Below, in pieces: positions 33,510 through 41,828 of a stretch of 64,000 nucleotides of DNA; position 1 is the first letter of the stretch, and every line of letters starts with the position of its first letter. Source of the DNA: Streptomyces parvulus (GTDB taxonomy: Bacteria > Actinomycetota > Actinomycetes > Streptomycetales > Streptomycetaceae). Below the pieces are notes generated by a model that saw only the letters and a list, made by a program, of their open reading frames with translations, was not told where the DNA came from and did no database searches. The DNA lies in contig NZ_BMRX01000003.1 in assembly GCF_014648855.1 (NCBI RefSeq), positions 434,001 through 498,000 on the forward strand. Direction: 5' to 3'. The position numbers and the translations under genes are program-made.

Positions 33510-34022
33510 ATGACGACCGAGCGCCGTGAACCCGCCCCTGACGCCGACGAACGCACCATGCTGGAGGGCTGGCTCGAGTACCACCGCCGGACCCTCGCCT
33601 GGAAGTGCGAGGGCCTGACCGACGAACAGCTGCGCACGGCCTCCGTGAGCCCGTCGGGGCTGACCCTGATGGGCCTGGTCCGGCACATGGCGGAGGTGGA
33701 GCGCAGCTGGTACCGCAGGGTGCTGGCGGCCGAGGACGCGGGCCCCCTCCACTACTCGGACGAGGACCCGGACGGCGACTTCCGGGTGACGGACTCCGAC
33801 ACCTGGCAGGAGACCCTCGCGACCTGGCAGGCCGAGATCGAGGCGGCCCGGCGCAACGCGGAGGGCTTCCCCCTGGACGAGATGGGCCGGGGAAAGCACG
33901 CCCGCACCGGCGAACGCTTCAGCCTGCGCTGGATCCACACCCACATGATCGAGGAGTACGCCCGGCACAACGGGCACGCCGACCTGATCCGGGAGAGCCT
34001 CGACGGCGCCACCGGCGACTGA
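33510..34022 (+). CDS. DinB family protein (DUF664, putative mycothiol-type transferase)
   Basis: A 170-residue four-helix-bundle protein of the DinB/YfiT superfamily. Metal-ligand histidines are visible in GLVRHMAEVERSWYRR and in RWIHTHMIEEYARHNGHADLIRE, the typical three-His site. Actinobacterial members include mycothiol- or bacillithiol-dependent transferases and isomerases. The substrate is unknown. The start ATG is 6 bases after GAGGAT, as in the DUF885 gene at 2450, suggesting leaderless translation. A compact hairpin follows the stop. Confidence 0.82.
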   Translation: MTTERREPAPDADERTMLEGWLEYHRRTLAWKCEGLTDEQLRTASVSPSGLTLMGLVRHMAEVERSWYRRVLAAEDAGPLHYSDEDPDGDFRVTDSDTWQETLATWQAEIEAARRNAEGFPLDEMGRGKHARTGERFSLRWIHTHMIEEYARHNGHADLIRESLDGATGD

Positions 34023-34039
34023 CGTCACCCGCGGGAGAC

Positions 34040-34061
34040 CCGGCCCTCCGAAAAGGGCCGG
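34040..34061 (+). terminator. Terminator hairpin after the DUF664 gene
   Basis: CCGGCCCT (34040-34047), loop CCGAAA, AGGGCCGG (34054-34061): an 8-base perfect stem with a small stable loop starting 18 bases after the stop codon. Confidence 0.65.
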
Positions 34062-34124
34062 AGATCACCCGTGCGGGGCAACCTCCGCCCGTCCGGCGCC
34101 GCGGAACGGGCCTGAGCGAGCAGA

Positions 34125-34637
34125 GTGGCGCGGGTGCATCGAACGAGGACCACCGCGACGCTCCTGGTGACCGTGGCCGTCACCGCCCTGACCGGCTGTA
34201 CGACGGTCCAGAGCCCGGCCACCGCCGACCCCGCCGGGCCGGGCGCCCGTTCCTCGGCGCCGCGCCCGGACGGACCGGCCGAACCGCGGGTCGTCCAGGC
34301 CCCGGCCCGTGAGGCGCTGGAGATGATCGGCTCCCCGCCGGCGTCGGACGGCCCGGCCGCCCGGAAGCCGCGCCCCGCCGAACCGCCTGCCGCCCGCCCC
34401 CGCCCCGAGCCACCGGCCCCCCGGGCCCGCCCGGAGCAGCGCCCGCGACCGGAGGCACCGGCGCGCACGGAACGGCCGACACCGCCGGGCCCGAAGGTCC
34501 CCGACCTCCCCCACCCGACCTCCGCCGGCCGGGCCCCCGGACAGAACGCGGACGTGTGCTCCCTCGGCAAGCGGTACGGCGGCTGGCGCCCCGGCAGCCC
34601 CGAGGCCCGCATCTGCGAACAGGCCTACGGCCGCTGA
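34125..34637 (+). CDS. Proline-rich secreted lipoprotein
   Basis: A 170-residue exported protein. The N-terminus has charged residues, a hydrophobic stretch (TTATLLVTVAVTALTG) and a lipobox LTGC, so the Cys at about residue 25 should be lipid-modified. The middle (about 50-130) is a Pro/Arg/Ala-rich linker. The C-terminal 30 residues (DVCSLGKRYGGWRPGSPEARICEQAYGR) carry two cysteines and look like a conserved small domain. The role is unknown. The start is GTG 34125; a second GTG three codons later is also possible. Confidence 0.75.
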   Translation: MARVHRTRTTATLLVTVAVTALTGCTTVQSPATADPAGPGARSSAPRPDGPAEPRVVQAPAREALEMIGSPPASDGPAARKPRPAEPPAARPRPEPPAPRARPEQRPRPEAPARTERPTPPGPKVPDLPHPTSAGRAPGQNADVCSLGKRYGGWRPGSPEARICEQAYGR

Positions 34638-34665
34638 GCCGCGCGGTCCCCGGGGGCCGCGGAAC

Positions 34666-35208
34666 CTACGGCCGCTGTCGCGGGGGCCGCGGCCACCCGC
34701 CCGGGCGGTCGGGCCCGTCCGTCCCGCGGCCCGCCTCGTCCAGGCGCCGCGCCAGCCGGTCGATCGCGGCGCGCACGCCCTCGCCGTAGCGGTCGGACGC
34801 CAGCGACGCGGCCGCGCCCCGGGCACGCCGCAGATGCACGCGGGCGGCCTCGCGGTGGCCGAGCCGCTCGTAGTCGTCCGCGAGGTTCAGATGGAGCGAG
34901 GGGTAGAGGGCTCGGGCCGCGAGGCCGCCCCCGTGGGGGTCGGCGAGCGGATCCCCGGTGATCTCCTCGGCCGCCGACAACGCCCGCAGGTCCCACGCCA
35001 GTTCGTCGCCCGGGTCGTCCTGGGTGTCGGCCAGATAGTGGGCGAGGGTGCACCGGTGCAGCGGGTCGCCGTGCTCGCCGATCTCCGCCCACAGGCCCAG
35101 GAAGCGGTCCCGGGCCTCCTCGCGGTCGCCCGCGTGATGCAGCATGACGACCTGACCGATGCGCGTCAGCACGGCATCCGGCGCCGCCTGCTCCCGTCCC
35201 TTGGCCAC
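34666..35208 (-). CDS. TPR-like helical repeat protein
   Basis: A 180-residue helical protein with tetratricopeptide-like character: LTRIGQVVMLHHAGDREEARDRFLGLWAEIGEHGDPLHRCTLAHYLADTQDDPGDELAWDLRALSAAEEI and HLNLADDYERLGHREAARVHLRRARGAAASL. It is predicted cytoplasmic and probably a protein-interaction module. GTG 35208 was chosen because GGAGG lies 5 bases upstream; upstream in-frame codons up to 35295 are less likely coding. No partner is evident among its neighbours. Confidence 0.75.
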   Translation of the reverse strand: MAKGREQAAPDAVLTRIGQVVMLHHAGDREEARDRFLGLWAEIGEHGDPLHRCTLAHYLADTQDDPGDELAWDLRALSAAEEITGDPLADPHGGGLAARALYPSLHLNLADDYERLGHREAARVHLRRARGAAASLASDRYGEGVRAAIDRLARRLDEAGRGTDGPDRPGGWPRPPRQRP

Positions 35209-35322
35209 CACGTCCTCCGTGCCCTCGTCGGCTGTCCCGACCGACGCTAGCCGCAGGTGCCCCCGATCCCGGTCAGGCGGCACCGGGGCGCGCACGGGCC
35301 GGCCGCAGCCCGCGTCCCCGGG

Positions 35323-36006
35323 TCAGCCCAGGTTCGGGATGGTCCAGTCGATCGGCTCGTGCCCCTGGGCCGCGACCGCCTCGTTGATCTGCGTGAACGG
35401 GCGCGAGCCGAAGAACTTCTTCGCCGACAGCGGGGAGGGGTGCGCGCCCTTGACCACGCGGTGCCGGGTCTCGTCGATCAGGGGCAGCTTCTTCTGCGCG
35501 TAGTTGCCCCACAGCACGAAGACCGCCGGGTCGGGCCGGTCGGCGACCGCGCGGATCACCGCGTCGGTGAACAGCTCCCAGCCGCGGGCCTTGTGCGAGT
35601 TGGCCTCGCCCGCCCGGACCGTGAGCACCGCGTTGAGCAGGAGGACGCCCTGCCGCGCCCAGGGCATCAGGTAGCCGTTGTCCGGGACGGGGACGTCCAG
35701 CTCCGCGTGCATCTCCTTGTAGATGTTCCGCAGGGAGGGCGGGACCTTCACGCCGGGCCGGACCGAGAAGCACAGCCCGTGGCCCTGGCCCTCGCCGTGG
35801 TACGGGTCCTGCCCGAGGACCAGCACCTTCACCCGGTCGTACGGCGTGGCGTCCAGCGCGGCGAAGACCTCCTCGCGCGGCGGGTAGACAGGGCCGTTCG
35901 CCCGCTCCTCCTCGACGAACTCCGTCAGCTCCTTGAAGTAGGGCTGCTGAAGCTCATCGCCCAGCACCTCGCGCCAGGACTCGGGCAGCATGGCGGTGTC
36001 GGTCAC
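35323..36006 (-). CDS. ung: Uracil-DNA glycosylase (family 1)
   Basis: A 227-residue enzyme that removes uracil from DNA in base excision repair. The water-activating loop is VLVLGQDPYHGEGQGHGLCFSV (about residues 58-79), and the minor-groove loop is GAHPSPLSAKKFFG (about 187-200), with LLLNAVLTVRAGEANSHK between. GTG 36006 is preceded by AAGGAAG at about 7 bases; an in-frame codon at 36039 and ATG at 35991 are alternatives. It stands alone. Confidence 0.94.
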   Translation of the reverse strand: MTDTAMLPESWREVLGDELQQPYFKELTEFVEEERANGPVYPPREEVFAALDATPYDRVKVLVLGQDPYHGEGQGHGLCFSVRPGVKVPPSLRNIYKEMHAELDVPVPDNGYLMPWARQGVLLLNAVLTVRAGEANSHKARGWELFTDAVIRAVADRPDPAVFVLWGNYAQKKLPLIDETRHRVVKGAHPSPLSAKKFFGSRPFTQINEAVAAQGHEPIDWTIPNLG

Positions 36007-36079
36007 GTCAACTTCCTTACGCTGTGCGGTCGCTTCCACTGCCGACCAACCTACTGGCGACCACTGACAACGCGGGCCG

Positions 36080-37672
36080 CTACCAGCTGGTCTTCCGGGA
36101 GAGCTGCCACATCATCATGATCGTCGACGGGTCCATGGCCTGCTCCGCGCCCGAGATGTCCGTGTTGGCGGCCACGTACTGCTTGCCCTGCCAGAGCGGC
36201 AGCAGCCGCGCGTCCTCCAGCATGATCTGCTGCGCCCGCTCGAACTCCCGCTCCACGTTGGCCCGGTCGCTCTCCCGGCGCGAGCGCGGCAGCAGGTCTC
36301 CGGTGATCTCGCGCGCGGGGTAGGGCGTGCCCAGTGCGTTCTGCTCGCCGACGAACGGCGCGATGAAGTTCTCCGCGTCCGGGAAGTCCGGGGACCAGCC
36401 GCGCCCGAACACCGGGTACTCGCCCTTCTGGTAGCCGCCGACGTACGTCTTCCAGGGGCGGCTCTTCAGGGTGACGTCGAAGAGGCCCGAGGCGTCGAGC
36501 TGGCGCTTGATCTCCTTGAACTCCTTCCCCGTCTCGGAGCCGTAGCGGTCGGTGGTGTACCAGAGGGTGAGCGGGACGGGCTCGGTGATGCCGGCGCGGG
36601 TGAGGATCTCGCGGGCCTTGGGGACGCTCGGGTCGCCGTAGTCGTCGAAGAAGCCCGTGGTGTGCCCGGTCAGACCCTTGGGGACCATGGAGTACAGCGG
36701 GTCGACGGTGTCCTGGTAGATCTTGTGCGCGATGGCCGCCCGGTCGATGATCTGGGCGACCGCCCGGCGGACGTCCTTGCGTCCGGCCCACGGGTCCTCG
36801 GGGTTGAAGACCAGGTAGCTGATCTCCGTACCGCTGCCCTCGACCAGCTGGAGCGCCTCGTCCTTGCCGTCCTTGCCCTGGAGCGTGATGACGTCGTCGG
36901 CGGCGAGTCCCCGGTAGGTCACCTGGATCTCGCCGTCGCGCAGCGCCCCCACCATCCCGGCGGAGTCCTTGAAGTAGCGGATGGTGACCGCCTTGTTGTG
37001 CCGGTCGGCGAAGCCCTCGTAGTGGTCGTTGGTCACCAGTTCGGCCCGCTCGCCGTCCTCGTACGACTCCAGCTTGTACGGGCCCGATCCGACCACCTGG
37101 CCGTCCTCGCGCAGTTGGTCCGCCGGGTAGCCGTCGGGCTCGACGATCGACATGGCGGGCGTGGCGAGCACGAACGGGAAGGTGGCGTCCGGCTTGTTGA
37201 GGTGGAAGACCACCTCGCGCTCGCTCGGCACCTGGACCCGTTCGAGGCTGCCGAGCAGTCCGGCGGGGCCGCCGTTGACGTTGATCTTCTTGATGCGGTC
37301 GATCGAATGCTTGACGGCCGCGGCGTCGAGGGGCTCGCCGTCGGAGAAGGCCAGGCCCTTGCGCAGCTCGCAGCGGTACACCTGGTTCGTCGAGTCGGTG
37401 AACGCGCACTCCTCGGCGGCGTCGGGCTGGGGTGCGGTCGCCCCGTTGGGGTAGCTGAGCAGCGTCTGGTAGATGTTCCGGAACAGCTCCCAGGAGCCGT
37501 CCCAGGAAGCCGCCGGGTCCAGGGTGCTGGGCGCGCTCGTCGTCCCCACGACGATCGGCCCCTCGTCCTCCGAGCTGTCGGAGGACAGGATGCCGCAGCC
37601 GGCCGCCAGCGACGATATGGACACGATGGCCGCCACCCGTCGAAGGCCTCGGTTCCGGTTGAACACGCGCAC
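36080..37672 (-). CDS. Peptide-type ABC transporter substrate-binding lipoprotein
   Basis: A 530-residue solute-binding protein (SBP family 5, OppA/DppA type). A lipoprotein signal ends in SLAAGC at about residues 21-26. The mature part contains GTTSAPSTLDPAASWDGSWELFRNIYQTLLSY, the family signature region LRKGLAFSDGEPLDAAAVKHSIDRI and GSGPYKLESYEDGERAELVTNDHY. No permease or ATPase genes are adjacent, so it must share a transporter encoded elsewhere or act alone as a sensor or scavenger. Confidence 0.9.
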   Translation of the reverse strand: MRVFNRNRGLRRVAAIVSISSLAAGCGILSSDSSEDEGPIVVGTTSAPSTLDPAASWDGSWELFRNIYQTLLSYPNGATAPQPDAAEECAFTDSTNQVYRCELRKGLAFSDGEPLDAAAVKHSIDRIKKINVNGGPAGLLGSLERVQVPSEREVVFHLNKPDATFPFVLATPAMSIVEPDGYPADQLREDGQVVGSGPYKLESYEDGERAELVTNDHYEGFADRHNKAVTIRYFKDSAGMVGALRDGEIQVTYRGLAADDVITLQGKDGKDEALQLVEGSGTEISYLVFNPEDPWAGRKDVRRAVAQIIDRAAIAHKIYQDTVDPLYSMVPKGLTGHTTGFFDDYGDPSVPKAREILTRAGITEPVPLTLWYTTDRYGSETGKEFKEIKRQLDASGLFDVTLKSRPWKTYVGGYQKGEYPVFGRGWSPDFPDAENFIAPFVGEQNALGTPYPAREITGDLLPRSRRESDRANVEREFERAQQIMLEDARLLPLWQGKQYVAANTDISGAEQAMDPSTIMMMWQLSRKTSW

Positions 37673-37803
37673 GCTCCTCGATCCGCCGTGCCAAGGGTCG
37701 GCAGACCATACCGCAGCGCCACGCCCCCTGAACCCCCTTCTGAACAGGGGTTTTGATCATTTGGCGATGACTACGTTGTCATCCCCCGACGATCTCGAAA
37801 CGC

Positions 37804-37841
37804 GGACACGGGCGCCGTCCGCGTCGACGGCGCCCGTGTCC
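37804..37841 (-). terminator. Long perfect terminator hairpin after the SDR operon
   Basis: A 16-base perfect inverted repeat with a 6-base loop (CGCGTC); outer arms start GGACACGG and end CCGTGTCC. It begins 33 bases after the stop of the SDR gene on the minus strand. Confidence 0.8.
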
Positions 37842-37874
37842 CGGACCGGTGCTCGGAGGTGCCGAGCGGCGACT

Positions 37875-38636
37875 TCAGGCCACGCCGGCGTTGAGGAAGA
37901 TGCCGCCGTCGACGACCAGGGTCTGGCCGGTCACCCAGTCGGACTGCGCCGAGGTGAGGAAGGCGGCGGCGCCCCCGATGTCGGAGGGCACGCCGAGCCG
38001 GCCCAGCGGGTATCCCGCGGCGGCCTCCTCCTCGCGCCCCTCGTAGAGCGCGGCGGCGAACTTGGTCTTCACGACGGCCGGGGCGATCGCGTTGACCCGC
38101 ACCCGGGGCGCGAACTCGTGCGCCAGCTGCGCGGTGAGGTTGATCAGCGCGGCCTTGCTGACGCCGTAGGCGGCGATGAAGGGCGAGGGCGAGAGGCCGG
38201 CGACGGAGGCGATGTTGACGATCGCGCCGCCGTTCTCCTTCTGCCAGGCGTGCCAGGTGCGCTGGGCGAAGCCGAGGGCCGAGATCACATTGGTCTCGAA
38301 GACCTTGCGCGCGACGTTCAGGTCGAGGTCGGCGATCGGCCCGAACACCGGGTTGGTGCCGGCGTTGTTCACCAGGAAGTCGACGCGGCCGAAGGCCTCC
38401 ATCACGCGCTCGACGGCGGTGGCCTGGTGGGCCTCGTCGTGCGCCTTGCCCGCGACGCCGATGACCCGGTCGGAGCCGAGCTTGCCGACGGCCTCCTTGA
38501 GGGCGTCCTCGTTGCGGCCGGTGATGCAGACCCGGTCGCCGCGCGCGACGAGCGCCTCGGCGACGCCGTAGCCGATGCCGCGGCTGGCGCCGGTGACGAG
38601 CGCGACCTTGCCGGAGAGTCCGGGGAGTTCAGTCAT
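37875..38636 (-). CDS. SDR family oxidoreductase
   Basis: A 253-residue short-chain dehydrogenase. Cofactor site LVTGASRGIGYGVAEALVARGDRVCITGR, then NNAGTNPVFG, catalytic NIASVAGLSPSPFIAAYGVSKAALINLTAQLAHEFAP with the Y-x3-K pair, and NAIAPAVVKT. It is a FabG-like NADPH/NADH reductase of unknown substrate. It follows the second SDR/FabG gene by 25 bases on the same strand, so they form an operon ended by the strong hairpin at 37804-37841. Confidence 0.9.
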   Translation of the reverse strand: MTELPGLSGKVALVTGASRGIGYGVAEALVARGDRVCITGRNEDALKEAVGKLGSDRVIGVAGKAHDEAHQATAVERVMEAFGRVDFLVNNAGTNPVFGPIADLDLNVARKVFETNVISALGFAQRTWHAWQKENGGAIVNIASVAGLSPSPFIAAYGVSKAALINLTAQLAHEFAPRVRVNAIAPAVVKTKFAAALYEGREEEAAAGYPLGRLGVPSDIGGAAAFLTSAQSDWVTGQTLVVDGGIFLNAGVA

Positions 38637-38661
38637 GTCAGTGGTCCCTAGTCCCCGTCTG

Positions 38662-39423
38662 CTAGTCGAGCGGTCCGCCGGCCACGTACAGCACCTGGCC
38701 GGAGACGAAGCCGGCCGCCTCGCCGGTGAAGAAGGCGATGGCGTTGGCGATGTCGTCGGGCTCGCCGACGCGGGCGACCGGGATCTGGGTGGCGGCGGCG
38801 GCCTTGAAGTCGTCGAAGCCCATGCCGACGCGGTCGGCGGTGGCCTTGGTCATCTCGGTGGCGATGAAGCCGGGGGCGACGGAGTTGGCGGTGACGCCGA
38901 ACTTGCCCAGTTCCTTGGCGAGGGTCTTGGTGAAGCCCTGGAGACCGGCCTTCGCGGCGGAGTAGTTGACCTGGCCGCGGTTGCCGAGCGCGGAGGAGGA
39001 GGACAGGTTGACGATGCGGCCGAAGCCGGCGTCCACCATGTGCTTCTGGCAGGCCTTGGACATCAGGAAGGCGCCGCGCAGGTGCACGTTCATGACGGTG
39101 TCCCAGTCGGAGGCGCTCATCTTGAAGAGCAGGTTGTCGCGGAGTACGCCCGCGTTGTTGACGAGGATCGTCGGCGCGCCCAGCTCCCCGGCGATCCGCG
39201 CGACGGCGGCCTCGACCTGCGCCTCGTCGGAGACGTCGCAGCCGACCGCGATCGCCCTGCCGCCGGCCGCGGTGATCTGCTCCACGGTGTCCTTGCAGGC
39301 GGCCTCGTCGAGGTCGATGACGGCGACGGCGCGGCCCTCGGCGGCCAGTCGTACGGCGGTCGCGGCACCGATGCCGCGCGCGGCTCCGGTGACGACGGCG
39401 ACCCGCTGCTCAGTGGTGGACAT
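38662..39423 (-). CDS. 3-oxoacyl-ACP reductase-like SDR (FabG type)
   Basis: A 253-residue FabG-like reductase. It has AVVTGAARGIGAATAVRLAAEG, the N-N-A-G motif in LVNNAGVLRDNLLFKM (very typical of FabG), catalytic NLSSSSALGNRGQVNYSAAKAGLQGFTKTLAKELGKFGVTANSVAPGFIATEMT and a C-terminal GQVLYVAGGPLD. It likely reduces 3-ketoacyl thioesters in fatty acid or related metabolism. ATG 39423 has AGGAGAG upstream. A palindrome AGCGACCGCT lies 55 bases upstream. First gene of a two-gene operon. Confidence 0.9.
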   Translation of the reverse strand: MSTTEQRVAVVTGAARGIGAATAVRLAAEGRAVAVIDLDEAACKDTVEQITAAGGRAIAVGCDVSDEAQVEAAVARIAGELGAPTILVNNAGVLRDNLLFKMSASDWDTVMNVHLRGAFLMSKACQKHMVDAGFGRIVNLSSSSALGNRGQVNYSAAKAGLQGFTKTLAKELGKFGVTANSVAPGFIATEMTKATADRVGMGFDDFKAAAATQIPVARVGEPDDIANAIAFFTGEAAGFVSGQVLYVAGGPLD

Positions 39424-39478
39424 TGCTGCTCTCCTCGTCCTGGGGATGCGGCCCGTGCGGAGCGTGCGCCCTCGGGTG

Positions 39479-39488
39479 AGCGACCGCT
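39479..39488. promoter_or_regulatory. Palindrome in the fabG-type promoter
   Basis: AGCG-AC-CGCT sits in TGAGCGACCGCTTAGTACC, 55 bases upstream of the FabG-type gene. Motifs of the TACTAAGCGGTCGCT kind are bound by TetR-family lipid regulators in actinobacteria, so this may link the operon to fatty acid control. No regulator gene is adjacent. Confidence 0.4.
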
Positions 39489-39526
39489 TAGTACCTTCCG
39501 CAGACGTGACGCTAGAAGCCCTGGCA

Positions 39527-39549
39527 CCCGGTGTCAACGGGACACCGGG
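39527..39549. terminator. Hairpin between divergent FabG and surface-protein genes
   Basis: CCCGGTGTC (39527-39535) and GACACCGGG (39541-39549) pair perfectly over 9 bases with a short loop. It does not follow any gene, so it may be a regulatory structure or protein site rather than a terminator. Confidence 0.35.
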
Positions 39550-39685
39550 CCGGTGTGATCCATTACCTGGGCCGGACGGCGCGACACCGGGGCCGGTCCC
39601 CCGATCGGCTCAGCGCTGCGGGCCACGCGGCCGCCTTGCCCATAGCGTCGAAGCGCTACCCACCCCGACCGGAAAGGAGGCGTCC

Positions 39686-40465
39686 ATGCGCCGTCGCACC
39701 GGGGCCGCGGGCATAGCCGTCGCGATAGCCGCGATCGTGCCGCTGGCCGACACCGCACACGCCGAGGAGCTGGACTCCCGGAGTCTCACGCGTCAGCAGG
39801 CGGCCGCGGCCGCCTTCGAGAGCGATTCCTACGACCCGGACGCGTTCGCCGAGGACGCGCCGGCGCCCGACGCGTTCGCGGACGAGCCGTCCGCCGCCGA
39901 CGGCCTCGCCGAGGTCCGGCCCGACGAGGGCGGCGACGGAAGCGACCTGGGCGGTGTCGACGAGGGTTCGTTCGGCCAGGGTGGAAACGACCAGGGCGGA
40001 AACGGCCTGGGCGGGGCGGACGAGTCGCGCCCCGGTCAGGGCCGGCCCGGTGACGACCCCTTCGGCCAGGGCGGAAACGGGCAGGGCGGCAACGGCCTGG
40101 GCGGCAACGGCTTCGGCGGAAACGGCCAGGACGGCAACGGCTTTGGCGGGAACGGCCAGGGCGGAGCGGGCCACGCCCGTGAGGTGGACGGCGGCCAGGC
40201 GGCGATGCGGCCGGTGTCGGTTCCGACGACGTCCTCGACCTCCATGCCGCGCCCCACCCCCACCACGCCGGTCCCCGCGCCGACCACCGCCGCGCCGACC
40301 GCGACCGCGTCCCCGACCGTCGCGCCGACCCTCGGCACCCAGGGCGGCCTGGGCGGCGGGTCGAGCACCGGACCGAGCAGGTCGGACATCGGCATCGGGC
40401 TGGGCTGCGTGGCCAGCGCCACGCTCGCGGCCGGCTACGCGTTCAGGCGCCGCCGGCGCGCCTGA
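39686..40465 (+). CDS. Surface-exposed Gly/Asn-repeat protein with C-terminal membrane anchor
   Basis: A 259-residue protein. A signal peptide (residues 1-26, ending THA-HA type ADTAHAEE) leads into an acidic Asp/Glu/Ala region, then Gly-rich repeats of the QGGNGxGGNG kind (about residues 95-165), a Thr/Pro-rich wall-spanning segment, one transmembrane helix (GIGLGCVASATLAAGYAF) and a positive tail RRRRRA. This is the layout of a sortase substrate, but no LPxTG-like motif precedes the helix. ATG 39686 has GGAAAGGAGG 5 bases upstream. Function unknown. Confidence 0.75.
   Translation: MRRRTGAAGIAVAIAAIVPLADTAHAEELDSRSLTRQQAAAAAFESDSYDPDAFAEDAPAPDAFADEPSAADGLAEVRPDEGGDGSDLGGVDEGSFGQGGNDQGGNGLGGADESRPGQGRPGDDPFGQGGNGQGGNGLGGNGFGGNGQDGNGFGGNGQGGAGHAREVDGGQAAMRPVSVPTTSSTSMPRPTPTTPVPAPTTAAPTATASPTVAPTLGTQGGLGGGSSTGPSRSDIGIGLGCVASATLAAGYAFRRRRRA
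39970..40165 (+). repeat. Short tandem repeats encoding Gly/Asn/Gln units
   Basis: Imperfect repeats of about 9-15 bases around the core GGCGGAAACGGCCAGGGC encode QGGNG, GLGGNG and FGGNG units in the surface protein. Such coding repeats can change length by slippage. Confidence 0.7.
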
Positions 40466-40504
40466 CGCCCACCGCGGTCCCGCCCCCGGGCGGACCGCCC
40501 GGCG

Positions 40505-40888
40505 TCAGCGCACCAGCAGATCGAGGAGCCTGTCCGCCTCGGCCGCCGGATCGGCGGTGAGGCCGGTGTGCACGGGCCCCGGCTGGACGATGGTCGAGCG
40601 GGGCGCGATCAGCCAGCGGAAGCGGCGGCCCGGATCGTCCTGGGCCGCCTGGCCCGCCGCGTCGCCGCCGGCGCACACACCCTCCACGGCACGCAGCGCC
40701 GCCCGCACGCCGGGCAGGTCCACCTCCGCGTCGAGGGCCAGCAGCCTGGCCTCGTCGAGGTGGGTGCGGGCACCGACGTAGGACTTGGCACGGCAGTAGA
40801 CGAGGACGCCGGCGTTCACGCACTCGCCGCGCTCGATCCGGGGCACGACGCGCACCAGCGCGTACTCGTAGACGTGGCGGTCGCTCAC
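40505..40888 (-). CDS. DUF3037 family protein
   Basis: A 127-residue protein matching the DUF3037 pattern: YEYALVRVVPRIERGECVNAGVLVYCRAKSYVGARTHLDEARLLAL, followed by RFRWLIAPRSTIVQPGPVHTGLTADPAAEADRLLDLLV. No catalytic residues are known for this family. Its ATG overlaps the stop of the HipA-like gene by four bases (ATGA), so the two proteins are made together and probably act together. Confidence 0.82.
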   Translation of the reverse strand: MSDRHVYEYALVRVVPRIERGECVNAGVLVYCRAKSYVGARTHLDEARLLALDAEVDLPGVRAALRAVEGVCAGGDAAGQAAQDDPGRRFRWLIAPRSTIVQPGPVHTGLTADPAAEADRLLDLLVR

Positions 40889-41640
40889 CGTTCCCCCTTG
40901 ACGCGTTCGTGGATGCCGGCGGCCCGGGCCAGCAGGGGCCGGGCGTAGGCCCGCCGGAGGTCGTCGGGCGTCGCGAAGCCCGGCTCGTCGCGCAGCCAGA
41001 CGTCGGGGACCTGGGCCATGACCTCGGTGAGGAGTTCCCCGGTGACCAGCGGCGCGAGTGCGTCGGCCGCCGAGCGGACGTCCGGCGAGAAGCGGGCGAG
41101 CGCGTGGTCGGCGGCGTCGTAGGGGCGGGCCGCGGAGGCCTCGGCGCCGGGCCAGTTGTGCTGCCAGATCATGGTGGCGCCGTGGTCGATGAGCCAGGTC
41201 TCGCCCCGCAGGCGCAGCAGGTTGGGATTGCGCCAGGAGCGGTCGACGTTGTTGACGAGCGCGTCGAACCAGACGATCCGGCCGGCCTCCTCGGCGCTCA
41301 CCTCGAAGGCCAGCGGGTCGAAGCCGAGCGCGCCGGAGAGGAAGTCCATGCCGAGGTTGGTGCCGCCGCTCGACTTGAGCAGTTCCTGCACCTGCTGGTC
41401 GGGCTCGCCGAGCCCCAGGACGGGATCGAGGTCGACCGTCACGAGCCGCGGGACGCGGAAGCCGAGCCGCCGGGCCAGTTCCCCGCAGATCACCTCCGCG
41501 ACGAGCGTCTTGCGTCCCTGTCCCGCGCCGGTGAACTTCAGGACGTACGTCCCGAGGTCGTCGGCCTCGACGAGCCCGGGGAGCGAACCGCCCTCACGCA
41601 GGGGCGCGATGTAGCGGGTCGCGGTGACTTCCTTGAGCAT
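40885..41640 (-). CDS. HipA-like kinase family protein
   Basis: A 251-residue protein of the HipA-like family often paired with DUF3037. Visible kinase-like elements are TYVLKFTGAGQGRKTLVAEVICGELARRLG (nucleotide lysine region), VWFDALVNNVDRSWRNPNLLRL (catalytic-loop-like DxxxxNxDR) and TWLIDHGATM (metal-binding Asp). True HipA toxins phosphorylate GltX and are longer, so the substrate here is unknown. ATG 41640 lies 6 bases after TAGCCT on the minus strand, consistent with a leaderless mRNA. Translationally coupled to DUF3037. Confidence 0.8.
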   Translation of the reverse strand: MLKEVTATRYIAPLREGGSLPGLVEADDLGTYVLKFTGAGQGRKTLVAEVICGELARRLGFRVPRLVTVDLDPVLGLGEPDQQVQELLKSSGGTNLGMDFLSGALGFDPLAFEVSAEEAGRIVWFDALVNNVDRSWRNPNLLRLRGETWLIDHGATMIWQHNWPGAEASAARPYDAADHALARFSPDVRSAADALAPLVTGELLTEVMAQVPDVWLRDEPGFATPDDLRRAYARPLLARAAGIHERVKGER

Positions 41641-41828
41641 CGCCCCAGGCTACCGGCGTGGCGGGGCCCCGCGGACCGCGGGTGTTCCCCGGTGACAGCG
41701 AATCGACAGCCGTGTTTTACGCCCGCCCGACCGTCCGCCGGGCAGCATCTCGGCACGGTCTGAACAGCATGTGCCACGGGGCCGTACCTCTCGGCAGATC
41801 ACCACGCATCCCCCGAAGGGACCCCAGC

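Noticed and set aside
40510..41640. Classic hipBA toxin-antitoxin module
   Set aside because: There is no HipB-type helix-turn-helix protein, and the kinase-like protein is much shorter than HipA; it is reported instead as a HipA-like/DUF3037 pair.
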